Translations under genes and position numbers: made by a program | Notes under the pieces: model-generated | Told to the model about the DNA's origin: nothing | The model's input: only the letters and a program-made list of their open reading frames with translations | The model's database searches: none | Part shown: positions 1 through 11,649 of the stretch, one piece after another | How positions within the stretch are numbered: position 1 is the stretch's first letter | Layout: each line of letters begins with the position of its first letter | NCBI GenBank assembly: GCA_949825065.1 | Contig: OX463844.1 | Coordinates: 25,767,778 to 25,831,777, forward strand | Origin: Odontocerum albicorne | Lineage: Eukaryota; Arthropoda; Insecta; Trichoptera; Odontoceridae | Reading direction: 5' to 3' | Length of the DNA: 64,000 bases

Positions 1-3000
1 ATAGTAAAAAGGTCTCCAAAAGGATATTGGGGAGCAATAATAAAAATAAGTGGTATTTGGAGAAGGCATATATCTAAAATGATCCCTGGGTATTTATGAA
101 ATTGTTGATGAAGGTAAGGCAATTAAGATTGCGGGCGTTCAATTTGTATTAATCAAATCACCGATATTAGTGTAAAGTTTGTACATAGGTAATTGATTTT
201 CAATCATGGATGTATAATAAATACCTTCTTAAAACAAATCGAGAAATGAATTTCTTCAATTTGAACCAAATTACATACATTTTTCCGAATAACTTCTTCA
301 CTGCTTTCTAGTTAGTTAATTATTTGGTGAAATAATGAAAGTTTATTAGTTCTTATACTCTTTAATTAATTAAACAAAGAAATGTTTTAATGTGATTTTA
401 CTTGTAATTAAGACGTTTGACCTAAATAAATATGGAGCGGAATGGGGACTTAACGTTGGTTTAATTTTAAAGGAAATAATTGAATTTAATTCTTCGAATT
501 TTAGTCTTTATCTACGTAGGCAACCTATACGTTTGATAGATTTTAGAATCTTTCGTTTGGTTGGATAGTAAGCCAGCGTTTCAAATAATAACTCTGCATT
601 TATTTTTCGTTTTGTCGGCTTCCGTGGTCTAATGTAACCTTTAATAAGAGTTCCACCATTCACGCTAATGAAGAGGGTTATACGAGTATATGTTTTGTTT
701 TTGGCGGATTCACTGATTTTATTCCGAATTTTTGTTTTATTGTAAGCTTGTGTGCTGCGTATCACAAAGTTTTAAAGCGCGTTTTATTTATTTCACACAT
801 TTATGCTAGTACATCTTATAGATTTATTGTTCAAAAGCAATTTATCCCAACCAATCAGCTTTTGTTACAGTGTTTGAACAACATGACACAAATAGTATGA
901 TATAAAACTTGCTAATCCTTTTGGAAGGTTAGTCTCATTGTTTTCGGAATTGTGGGTTTGCTCTGTTAAAGTCGTGTGTTTGCTGAAGGCAGTTTACAGA
1001 CTATAAAGAAATAATGCACAGGTGTCTAAATAATGCACAGATCTATAATAAAGCTGAGAATTATGCTCGATAATCAGATATAACTAATTGTATCGTTAGT
1101 ATATTTTATCTAATGTATCAATATACGCTAATACATTGGTATTTATATAATTTGTGGTAATAAACGAAAATATCTTATACAACACAAGCGTCAAAAAACT
1201 GGAAAATCCAATTTAACTTTCTAGCATTTGCAATTAAAATTGGAAATAACAAAACTGATTAATCGATCAATGAACTTCAACAATACGATTATTGAGAACG
1301 AGCTGGATAATTGGATAAATTTAATTACATTTTATATACCTCTATACAATACAAAAGGATGTTGATTCCATAGAAAATTGAAAATCGTTGTGAGTGACGG
1401 TTGAAATTGTAAAACATTTTACAACTTGAACACCTGAATGGATCGTTAATTGATATTAAATAAAACTTATAGAAAAGAAAACATCTAAAAAAATAATTAA
1501 AAGATTTTTTATTAAAGTCTGATATGATAACGATACTTTTTAAATGATTAAATAAAAGCTCTACTGTATTTAATGCCACGAAAAATCGTCATTAAAGTAA
1601 ACATTTTATTCCCATTCTCTTTTCGTGTTGGATATGTAGTATTGCCCCCATTGATCTCTATTTGTGTTATATTTATTTTTTATTAAGTACGATTTGCTAA
1701 GTGAAACTATTTTACAGCATGAAAAAAAGGTTTTATACAAGACTTATAAGTAGGGCTGTTTTAGACTCTTAGTAGTTCTCACGAAACTGTGTCTGAGTCT
1801 GAACTTTAACCTAGGGACTGGAGGCTGGTGGTAATGCAAAGAATATCTAGGGTCATTTAATTGGTGGGATCTCTCAGCACGGTTTTTTATGCAGCTCCGG
1901 CGAGAACGGCTTATTTAATTCGGCTGGTTTAAGGCAATCCAATAATCAGAGGGCATGTCTTATTTAGGACTTAATTCACCTGACCAGCGTGACTCAACGT
2001 ACTCCAGATAGAGCCAGTATATTCACCTGCCGAGCAGCACAAATATAGTCCTGGGATTCGGAGGACTGGAGGTTTTCGCTCCAAGATTAATTTTTCAATT
2101 TAGTTGGCATAAAATAATTATCTGCTATATTGTATTTTTCTCTTTCAAAAATTCATCACTCTCGTTTGACATCTGCCGTCCAAAAAATTGTGAAACCGTT
2201 TCTTGATGATACGCATTCCATACCATTGTTTCCCTAACCTTTTTGTATTTCCACTGCCTTGTTTCCATAATATCCTCTCCAGTGTTCCTTGCTGTATTTT
2301 GTATCTTCAATGGCAAAATTGTGATATATTTTGAAACCAAAACATTAAATGATCAATTATTCTTTTATTTATATAAAATTATAAGTTTACCGTATAACGA
2401 TTCTGTGGGCTTATTCCCAGGTGACAAGCTCTCTCAACCAACTAGACAAAAGTAAATAAAGGAAGTTAAATGGTCAAAAATATATTCAATTCATTATTTG
2501 TTTGTGCAAAATTCATGAACAATATAAATAACAAATATGAAAGTAAGATGTCCTCGATCAAAGGAAAAGGAACAGATGGTAAAAAAGAAAAGAAAATTGC
2601 AAATGAAACACGTTATATTACTGACTTCAAATTAAGAGTTTTTGCAGTCGCTTTTTTAAACTTGCCAATGGCAGATCTAGTCTAGCATTAATTAGTAATT
2701 TTTGTTTATTGTGTGTTTCTGGAAACCAAACTTATGTAATTTAACAATTTTTCAACGTCAGGTTGATATAAATTAGCAATAATATTAAATCACTAGGTTC
2801 AGTAATCTAAAGTCAATTTCTATACTACATAATAATCTTAACGATAACGGATAACTTACATAATAATCTTAACATAATCCAGCAAATATGCTGTTGACAA
2901 ATATGTCTGATAAATAAGGAATTTATTTTTTCTAAGTTTATTACTAAAAAAATGCGAGTTTGCAAGCAAGATTTCGTTAAAGTGTCTTAAACAGTTGCCT

Positions 3001-3405
3001 TTTTGCAGCCAACCACATTTATTATGATACATATAGTAAACGCTAAAAATAATCATCGTTCTCTACACAAAGATTCCGGAATAGCCGATCGTTAAGAGCG
3101 TGGGATTTAATTTTATTAGTTTATGACAGCATATGATGAGTTATGCTGGCGATCATTAAGATTTTTTGCAATCAGATGTGGACGATGAATAAAATTATGA
3201 ATGCTGAAGACATTAGGAACAACTATTTTCTAATACGCAACAAAATTTCGCGAGCTGCGAAAGCATGAACGTAAGCGATTAACAAAGATTCATTGCCCGG
3301 CAAAGTTGATTTATCATTTTTTAATTTCAGTTGTCCTTAGTTAACTGAACAAAATATTATTTATACTCTTCGCCATTTCATCTAAGCATATTTACATATG
3401 TACCG
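1..3405. other. AT-rich noncoding DNA, nothing recognised
   Basis: No exon, RNA gene or transposon family is recognisable on either strand. The open frames present are short (under 90 codons), use AT-rich codons at random and have no recognisable domain. One copy of the overrepresented octamer TACGAGTA lies at 681-688. Confidence 0.6.
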
Positions 3406-3409
3406 TATG

Positions 3410-4190
3410 GTCTCTGACATGGTAGTGTTAACATGGGATAAATTATAGAGTCTGATAAGTTGTATGATATACACATATGTAAAGAGAAATATCTGAGAAT
3501 TGGTGTTGCAAAATCCAAACTCATGGTGATTGAAAAGTGTGAAAAGAAAATTATATGCGATATATGAGTGAGTAATGAAATATTAGATCATGTTGAAGAA
3601 TTCTGCTATTTAGGTAATATTTTCTCAGATGGTGGAATAGTCAGGTGATGAGATATTGAAAGGAGTTTAGAGATAGGAAACAAACTCAATAGGACACTAA
3701 AACAAATATATTCGAACCAGACAGTATCAAAGTCTGCCAAGCTAATAATCCACAAAACTATTTAAGTACAAAGTTTGATGTATTGAAGTTAAATGTGAAC
3801 ATGGAATAAGACTGAAAAAAAGATGAATAAATGGTGTATAAATGTACACTTAGAAGAATTATGACAGAATACAGAATGAAACGATTAGAGATGAGTGTAA
3901 ACTCATGTGTTGAGGAAGAGGAAAAACAGTACTCTGAGATGGTTTAGGTACGTGGAACGAATGAATGAAAAAACAGTAACAAAACAAATATACAATGCGA
4001 ATGTGAGTTAAAGACGAAGTAGATAAATACCATGGAAAGTATGACAAAGATGGAAATGTAAAAAGTCGGAGAAACCGTAGGAGCTGTATGAGAAAATGTA
4101 TGGATGTAGAAGAGGTGAACGATGCGTGTTGTAATAGGAAGTCTGGCGCTCTCTTCTTTCTGCCTAGCCGATGGTATGTATGTTTTACTT
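3410..4190 (+). mobile_element. RTE-like LINE, decayed 3' part of reverse-transcriptase ORF
   Basis: Translated pieces on the plus strand follow the order of the C-terminal half of an RTE-type ORF2: KSKLMVIEK near 3516, VEEFCYLGNIFSDGG near 3590, a stretch with KLNRTLKQIYSNQTVSKSAK near 3690, and LRWFRYVERMNE near 3937. These correspond to the post-YADD segment and the C-terminal 'LRWFGHV-RM' block typical of these elements. Stops and frameshifts interrupt it throughout, and the palm motifs are missing, so it is an old 5'-truncated copy. The segment near 4080-4190 resembles the 3' ends at 47.1 kb and, inverted, at 26.3 and 56.2 kb. Confidence 0.72.
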
Positions 4191-4970
4191 AGAGGAATCA
4201 TCTTAGTTACATCGTTTGGTGATTTGTACAAAACTTTACTCAAACATCTCACTGGATGCTGCTAGATAAAGTTATGCTGATTGTTTCTGACTTCCTAAAC
4301 TTAATAATTAACAATGAAATGTAATACGATGCACCAAAACCACCAAATTTCTTTTATAAAGAATTAGAAGACATGCATGCCGGTATTGGAAAGTTTTTGA
4401 AAATATCGCAGAGGGAATAACAATGAAAAATAATTCTTGTTTTCTTTCTGAAATGTTTCATTAAAAAAACGTTTTCGAAAATTAGCCACGTTGACTACTT
4501 AGTGCTTGAATAAATCCAAATTTTAGATATTCCACGTTATATAATTCACATAATATAACGGATTTGTTTTATTCTGCTATTGTCTGAAATAATAAATTGA
4601 AATCATCAATAAAAGAAGATTTGATTCAAAGTATTTACTTTGAATCAATTGTATTGTACATAAAATGTGCAGAGAATTTACAGGCGGATTTGATGCCAAA
4701 GCAAAATCTTATGGCAACTACCCTCCTATTCATAGACTCAGCATAAGTGTGTTTTGTAATATTTTAAATCTGTCAATAATAGTGTGTTCAAATTCTGAAA
4801 TAGAGCGCCCTTAAGGAATGTTTGCTCTCTAATCAGCGTTGTATAATTTGACCTTTTACTATTTATTTTAAACTAAAAAAACCTTGAAATGATTATAACT
4901 ATGCATTAATCAGAAAATTCCGGGCCCTTTACATAGTGCATAAATCATTCGTACGTTCACACACACATAC
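4191..4970. other. Noncoding DNA with one small hairpin
   Basis: No gene seen. A perfect 13-bp inverted repeat lies at 4621-4633 and 4636-4648 (TTGATTCAAAGTA and its complement, 2-nt spacer). Confidence 0.6.
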
Positions 4971-4974
4971 TTTA

Positions 4975-5235
4975 TATATTATTTATATGATAGTTAAGGC
5001 ATTAACGTTGTGGAGGTTTCAAGACATTGTAATTTGTTGTATCAATCACTGTTAATTCCACTTTTTATAACGGTTAACCCTACCGGTTCCAAGGCTTTCA
5101 CCTCATCATCAGAGGAGCACAAACACGACTTGCTTGTGCTTCCCTGATGATGAGGTGAAAGTCTTGAAACCGTTAGTGTTATAACGTTACAAAAAGTGGA
5201 ATAAACAGTGTTTGATAAAACAAATTATTATACAA
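4975..5235. repeat. Head-to-head pair of a dispersed repeat (large imperfect inverted repeat)
   Basis: Two copies of one repeat face each other around 5120. The right arm reads CTGATGATGAGGTGAAAG from 5144, then GAAAC at 5166-5170 and a short hairpin CGTTA/TAACG. The left arm is its reverse complement, with CTGATGA on the minus strand at 5112-5106. The homology continues outwards, so most of 4980-5060 matches, inverted, the sequence at 35900-35980. Further copies lie at 35.8 kb and 56.7 kb. The arrangement could fold into a long cruciform. The family is unknown; see the hammerhead-like finding. Confidence 0.75.
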
Positions 5236-5449
5236 TACAAAATTTACTTATAGAGACATTTACATCAATTTATGATACTCTATCAAAGTTTTATTATTTT
5301 AACTATTATTTACTTCATAATTCAGGCCATATTTAACTAATCATCTATAATAAAAACGTATCGGCTAGTGTTATAAAAATATTTTTATAACAATTTATTA
5401 CTTTATGGGCGAAAGCAATTGAAAAACTAAACTTTTACCCTTCAATACT

Positions 5450-5604
5450 ACACTTTACTGCGGTCGTTTGTTAAATGATCGTTCAGCGTCCGGTGTTGCT
5501 TCTATCGCTCCCCTGTTAACCCCCAATGCCTTTTTGCGCCTCTCTTAATGTACTTAGCGCCTCCCTCCTCTTTGGGGGGGTATCGCCCACTTTAGGGATC
5601 ACTG
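5450..5604 (-). mobile_element. hAT-like transposon end (probable non-autonomous copy)
   Basis: Read on the minus strand from 5604, the sequence begins CAGTGATCCCTAAAGTGGG, then a C-rich run and a block rich in GAGGGAGGCGC. CAGTG plus an A/G-rich GTGGGCG terminus is typical of hAT inverted repeats and their short derivatives. The GC-rich patch stands out from the surrounding AT-rich DNA. I could not find the other terminus or a clear 8-bp target duplication. No transposase is present. Confidence 0.5.
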
Positions 5605-7960
5605 CTCTATATTATAGAGAGGGGCTCCCAAAAGTTTTTTGAATTGTACCACCTAATGAAAATTACAATGAATGGCGTATCACTAGTACCCCTCTCGGGC
5701 ACTTCCTTCATAAGCAAATTTTCATGATAAAGGTTTCTATACCTAACCTGTTTACTCATTGTGTAACAAATATACCTTATAATTTGAGTTCAGAAAGTTT
5801 ATGTATACAGTAAAAAATAACGAATACATATATGAAATAATACCTTCTATAGGGTCAATACACATTATTTGCGTAATTTAAGGATGAAATTTAAAGAAAC
5901 TTTTTAAAGGCACTCACTAAATTATTATGTTTTGTTTTTGATATGTCACTCAAATAGTCTTTCACATCATTTAGCATTCTACACAAACTCAAAGTAACAT
6001 GCACATTTTAAAACTAAATTACACTAAACTTAATTTTTAATGGGAATGATAAATTGGTTTCCCTATCTAAATTGTTCGATATTTTGTGCTATTTTTGATA
6101 ATTTTAAATGCAAATCTTGTTCAAGTGAAGTGAATACTATAGTTCAGTATTTATACTATCATAATGGATATTTAAAAAAAATAAAACGTTTAAAACAGTT
6201 TTAACCCAATCATAAGGCAGAACTCCACTTCTCCATATATTGTGACAAATAGCTGAATTTCCTGAGCAAAATGAAGTAGAAAAAATAATAAAAAGTAACA
6301 ATTCAACCCATCTTGAGAATCAATCCAAACTGAGAAATAGCCAGCAATGTGTTGGTTTAATTTGTGTAATGAAGATAACTTTTCTAATGACTTTGAGTTA
6401 TGTTTAAGAATTTTCTGCCTTATTTGCTACCCATATTTTTTTTCGGGTATCAAGTATTTCAGTGTCATTCATGAACAAAGGTCAATCATGTTTTTTCCAT
6501 GCAAATGTTTTTGTTCAAAGAAAAACAAACGATATCAGTCAAAGATGTCTACTTAAAAAAAACTAGCACAACATGGAACTAGAAGCATCCACCTTCTACA
6601 ATACATTGAAGTGTTGTTTTACACTTGCGTATTTTACATTACAATCTGGTGGACTTATTATCATGTTAAACCAACTAAAATGTTGTTAAGAGAAAACCAG
6701 AAAGAAGTTTAAAAACCGAATTATAAAACACGAGACTAGGACATTCTTATTTCGTCACCACCAAGAACCAAACCTGAAGCATCGAAAACCCCTGGAAGAC
6801 AAATATTCTGACAGTAAATGATGAAAGTCGACCTATATCATATTTCTGATCCCTTCTTCATTAATGATGGCGTTGCCATGAATGTAAGATGTGTTCTCCG
6901 AAGTTTTACCACATTTCCCTATTTAATACTTCTCGAAGTGTCACTATGACATAGTACCTTGTACTTTACCAACTTACTGTATACACGTATATGTGTATGT
7001 ACAAATTTTGTCGTTTAAAATTCAGTAATCTCGAAACTACGAGTATGATATTTCATACATTTATGGTGGAATATCATACATTTTCATCAATTAAGTGATG
7101 GTAAATCTTATATATGTTATATTTGCACACCAATTTCTAAACCTATGTTACACGCTTACGTGTTAACGCCAACTTGAACAAATATATCTGTTATTTCGCA
7201 GCAATTAAGTATTCATGCGTAGAAATTTCTTGTTTGTGAAAGGTTCAAAAGATACACACTTCTTATGTGTGCCTTCTGAACCCCTATATGAATAAATAAA
7301 AATCCAGGATAATTGAATCAATGTCACATCATCGCCAGCGTTCTTCAATACTTTTAACTATATTAATTAATTGAGTTTTTTGTCTTTTAAAAACAGGATT
7401 ACAATTATCTGTTGAAAGAGAGTTAGAAAACGTATTTGTTCAATTTTTACTTAAAAGATAAAAGGGTTTTTAAAGATGGCCGAAAAGTGATTTTTAAAAC
7501 AATTTATAATTTTTTTCTCAGAATAAATTATTTACACGCCTTTACAATTTGAAACGGTAATACTGCCCATAAAGGAGCTTAATTTTTCACAAATTTATTT
7601 TTGTATATGAAATAAATAACAGTCGTAATGGTAAAGGTACATGATCTCTGTTGTAACACACCACTCTTGTCGATCATGTCTTCTGGCATTGCGACCTAAC
7701 CGCTGCAGTGCCAATGGTTCTTGGTGATCTGTTTGAAAGAATTCTTGACAAAGTTAAAAATATCCAGTAAGTGTATTATTGATTATCATACGCAGTATAG
7801 CTCGCTGCACTACTTGCATTTTCTTACGTAATGCTCCATGTTTCTGCACTATAGATTTTGGGAACAGCACACATCGATTGAACAATGGAGTCTTAAGGTA
7901 TTAAGATGAAACAGAATGTTGAGGACGGGCGTAACATCATAATATATTTGTGATACATTA
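5605..7960. other. AT-rich noncoding DNA
   Basis: No gene or repeat family recognised. An imperfect stem-loop lies at about 7242-7282 (GGTTCA paired with TGAACC). A TACGAGTA octamer is at 7038. Confidence 0.55.
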
Positions 7961-7962
7961 TA

Positions 7963-8817
7963 CAAGGTGCGGCAAAAATCCATTTAAGGCTTATTTTTGG
8001 TAAAACTGATGATTGTAATAAATGAAAAAAAAAATGCTATAAATAAGAGTATATTATTTTATTTTTTGTACATTCTATGCGAAAAACTACGAGTACATCA
8101 AGTGAATGTGAGCTATTATGTTGTACGTAACAGTACGTTCTTTTTATGGTGTTATCCCTTACCTTTCTTGGGGTTTTCTGTGATATCAAGGCCATTTTCA
8201 CTCAAATATTCACATTCTGTAAATTTTGTGGGTTATTTATTGATGTATACTTTAAACTTTAAGAAATCCCACAGGAAGAAGTCTGGTGCGCGAACGTAAA
8301 CGAAGTGGCCATCTTACATCGCTACTTCAACATTTACACTGTTTTTCTTGCTGTGCGAGTTGCCGCACCATCCTGTTGGAATCATATATTGTTGGTACCG
8401 TCTTCATTAGTTTGAGTCACATCATTATTCTCGAGGAAGGAACGTCCGCAGATCTTTGCGACCGCAATGCTACACCAAACAGCTACTCGAGCGGAGTGCA
8501 GTGCAATCTCCAACTGATATGTACTGTTGATCCAATACACGATCAACGATGTACAACTGATCAAACTGGTTCACTAGTACATAAATTGTTGGTGCTGATG
8601 AGGCAGTTCTAACTCTAAAATCTCCTTAATCCTCTCTGAATTTTGAGAATATATCGATTATTTTGCACAAACAAGTTTACAATTTTGGTGCGTTCTACAA
8701 TTGTGTATGGCCAAAATTAAAATTTCCAACCATTTATCTAAAAAATAAAAAAAAGGAAAAATTCAAAAGCAAATGTTTATATTTTTTATAAAATAAATGG
8801 ATATATGCCGCACCCTG
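7963..8817 (-). mobile_element. IS630/mariner-like DNA transposon with terminal inverted repeats, transposase decayed
   Basis: The ends are inverted repeats: CAAGGTGCGGCAAAAATCCA at 7963 and, on the other strand from 8817, CAGGGTGCGGCATATATCCA. Both are flanked by TA (7961-7962 and 8818-8819), the target duplication of this superfamily. The minus strand carries transposase relics: LHSARVAVWCSIA near 8480, a DGA block (second catalytic Asp region, about 8330-8360) and, in another frame, APDFFLWDFLKFKVYINK (third catalytic Asp, about 8235-8290). Several stops and frameshifts make it inactive. At 855 bp it is shorter than a full element (about 1.2-1.3 kb); the N-terminal helix-turn-helix is not visible. 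Confidence 0.85.
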
Positions 8818-8847
8818 TAGTTCACTTTCGCTGTAGACAATACAACC

Positions 8848-9047
8848 NNNNNNNNNNNNNNNNNNNNNNNNNNNNNNNNNNNNNNNNNNNNNNNNNNNNN
8901 NNNNNNNNNNNNNNNNNNNNNNNNNNNNNNNNNNNNNNNNNNNNNNNNNNNNNNNNNNNNNNNNNNNNNNNNNNNNNNNNNNNNNNNNNNNNNNNNNNNN
9001 NNNNNNNNNNNNNNNNNNNNNNNNNNNNNNNNNNNNNNNNNNNNNNN
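8848..9047. other. Assembly gap, 200 N
   Basis: A run of exactly 200 N, so probably a placeholder length rather than a measured one. It starts 31 bp past the end of the IS630-like element. Apparent open frames across it are artefacts. Confidence 0.98.
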
Positions 9048-11555
9048 TGAAGCCCAATTACAGAATTGGGATCTCAAGGGTATGTTTTTCCAGCAATACG
9101 GTGTTACGTGTCACGTGGTAAGAAATACAATGACTTTATTTCTGACAAATTTCTTGGCATTTCCTAAATGGTGAAGAGGGTGAGGAATAGGGCCGCGAGA
9201 TGGTACGATCTAACGTCTTTGTAAAGGACAAACTTTACGCAAACATTCGCAGTCGATCGATGAGCTCAAAAATAACATTTATCGAGCTATTGATGAAATT
9301 GGTCTACAAATTTTGTACGAAAATGTAATTAAAAATGTCTTCAAAAATGTAATTTTTCAAAAAAATTCTTCTTCAAAAAAGAAACCTCAAGTAGCAGGAT
9401 TAACCAAGGGGGACATTTGGCAGATATTTTATTTCGAACATATTTCTCATCTTCCTACTCTACGCTGATACGTATAAATTTGCTGTAATTATATGAATTT
9501 CCAAGTCTCTACTTAATACTGATATGAATAAAATTTCTAAAAAAGATTCTGTTTTTTGTATAAAAAACCAGATCCGAAGTTTAAAATTTAAATTTATACT
9601 CCAAGTATAATTTTTTTAATCCTCACAGTTAAGTAAGAAAGATACAAGCGTTTCTTCATAATAAAAGCAAAATAAATAAAAAAAAACATCACATTAAGTA
9701 TTTAAAAACCAAAATATCAGACCAGACCCTTTTTTGCCATATCGAAAAATAGCTTCATAAAATTACTTTCTAGCATTTAACTCGAAAACGACAGAATCAT
9801 CAGAAAATATTTGTTGTTAAAAATGTAATTAGGTACATAAAAATGTAATTGAATATATCTCCACAATAATGGTTATCAGTAGGACCAAGTGAAGGAGACA
9901 TTTGACACATATTTTATTTCGAAAATAATTCTTATGTGTCTTCTTAACGCTGATATAAACACTGGATGTGATTATATGAACAAATTAATATGAATTTCAG
10001 TATCTCTATTTTACACTTATATTAATCAAGTTTCTAAAAATGAAGTTTTTTTCAATAAACAACACCCCAAATCCAAAATGGGACACCGTAAAGATGCATT
10101 GTACTATTAATATAGAGGTTACATTGTTTTATTTGTGAAATAATTAACTTTTATGAATATTTTTTTATTTTCAACAATATGAAATAAAGAGTAAAATAAA
10201 ACAGCTTCTATTTTTACTCATTTATGTTGATTCCAAGTATTTTGAATTGATCATTTCACTCTTAAATGGAAGGAAAATAATTATTACTTGAGGTGTTTAA
10301 TATTGACATTTTTCTGTAGCTTTGAGATAATAATAAAAATGTTTTTTCGTCGTATTGTATCAAAGATCTTTACTGAAAATAAAGGGTGGTAATATCAAGT
10401 TTGTTATCAAAAAATGTAATAAGGTATACATTACAAAAGTATTTAACGAGTTTGCCATTTTTTTATTGATGAAAACTCTTTAAAACGAATTGTCGTTATC
10501 ATACCCCATCAATTATAAATTTTATGTTTAATTTTTTCCCGGCAATCTTTTTGCATGGAGTAACACAAATTGGAAAATTATTTCAGAAACTTTTAATGTA
10601 GTCTATTCAAATAAGAATATTTACACAAAATTTTCCATTACATTGATCTACACTATTTTATAATTATATTGTACAAATACAGTAATTAAACGTACATTAA
10701 AAAATATATTTAAGTGGTAGAACATTATATATTACTCATTAGACATTATTTGACCAAGATAAACTTGGTAATTGCCCATATGTTGTCTAAATTCATATAA
10801 TATAATTCCCGCCCCGTCTCGTCCAGATAACATATATTTCCAACCTGTCTGTACTGTTTTACTCACTATGGAACACTTGCAATTTTATTTAGGCTGTTAA
10901 ATAACAAAATGTAATGTAGTGAGTGAGTGAGCTTCCCATTTTTATTTTTCCAACAAACATATTCGTAGCTAAAAAAATAGAATGCGTTTTGTCGAAATTG
11001 AAAAAAAGAGAAATTAGATAAACATCCCATAAAGTATTGAAAAACAAAATGAAATACTAAAAACTCCTGCAGGGCCTTTGTCTGCCATATCGGAAAAGGC
11101 TTCATAACGCAACTTTATTCGATTTTACTCGGAAACAATAAAATCTATAGAAAATATTAGATTTTCAAAATAAGTTTTAGATTTGAAGAAATGTAATCCA
11201 ATCAACAAATAATAATGTGTTGAGACTAAACTTTTCATAATGGAAACTAATCATTTGATTAAAATTTGTGAGTTTTGTCACTAAGCAAAAATTCATTAAC
11301 CATAAAAACACCTGTTTGTCTATATGAAGGTTTTAATCTTTGAACCACTGAGTGGATTTTGATCTTGTTTTTATTATTTTAAAGGATATTCCACCTAAGT
11401 CAAAGCGCAAACTATTATACAGAAATTAAACTCGTCTTCTCATGCGTCTGAATGCATCGGAAGTAAAATTTGTGAATGACATTTCGTTACACACAAAGGC
11501 TTGAACGATAGTGAAAAACACTCCGAGATTTCTAACATTTCATTCTTATTTTTGT
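9048..11555. repeat. Diverged long-period repeat (about 484 bp) in noncoding DNA
   Basis: Two related segments begin near 9340 and 9825. Landmarks shared at an offset of about 484 bp include GGGGACATTTGG (9411) against GGAGACATTTGA (9895), then ATATTTTATTTCGAA and a later TTTCTAAAAA block. A further block, GCCATATCGAAAAATAGCTT at 9736, recurs as GCCATATCGGAAAAGGCTT near 11083. The copies differ by many substitutions and indels. No coding potential is seen. It may be an old satellite or an unrecognised transposon. Confidence 0.55.
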
Positions 11556-11556
11556 A

Positions 11557-11646
11557 GATTAAATACATCAAATAATTTAAGTTCTTAAATTATTTGATGT
11601 GGTTGATGTATGTAGTTGATTCTTAAATTATTTGATGTATTTAATC
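11557..11646. repeat. Three-arm inverted repeat
   Basis: A 25-nt arm at 11557-11581 (starting GATTAAATACATCAAATAAT) is perfectly complementary to 11622-11646, and its inner 17 nt are also perfectly complementary to 11584-11600, two bases away. One arm can therefore pair with either of two partners. Perfect arms in such diverged DNA suggest a recent origin or strand-switch duplication. Confidence 0.9.
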
Positions 11647-11649
11647 AGA

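Noticed and set aside
3859..4252. Minus-strand frames of 62 and 102 codons
   Set aside because: They are antisense to the decayed LINE fragment on the plus strand and have no domain.
8734..9077. Open frames across the N run
   Set aside because: They exist only because N is translated as X.
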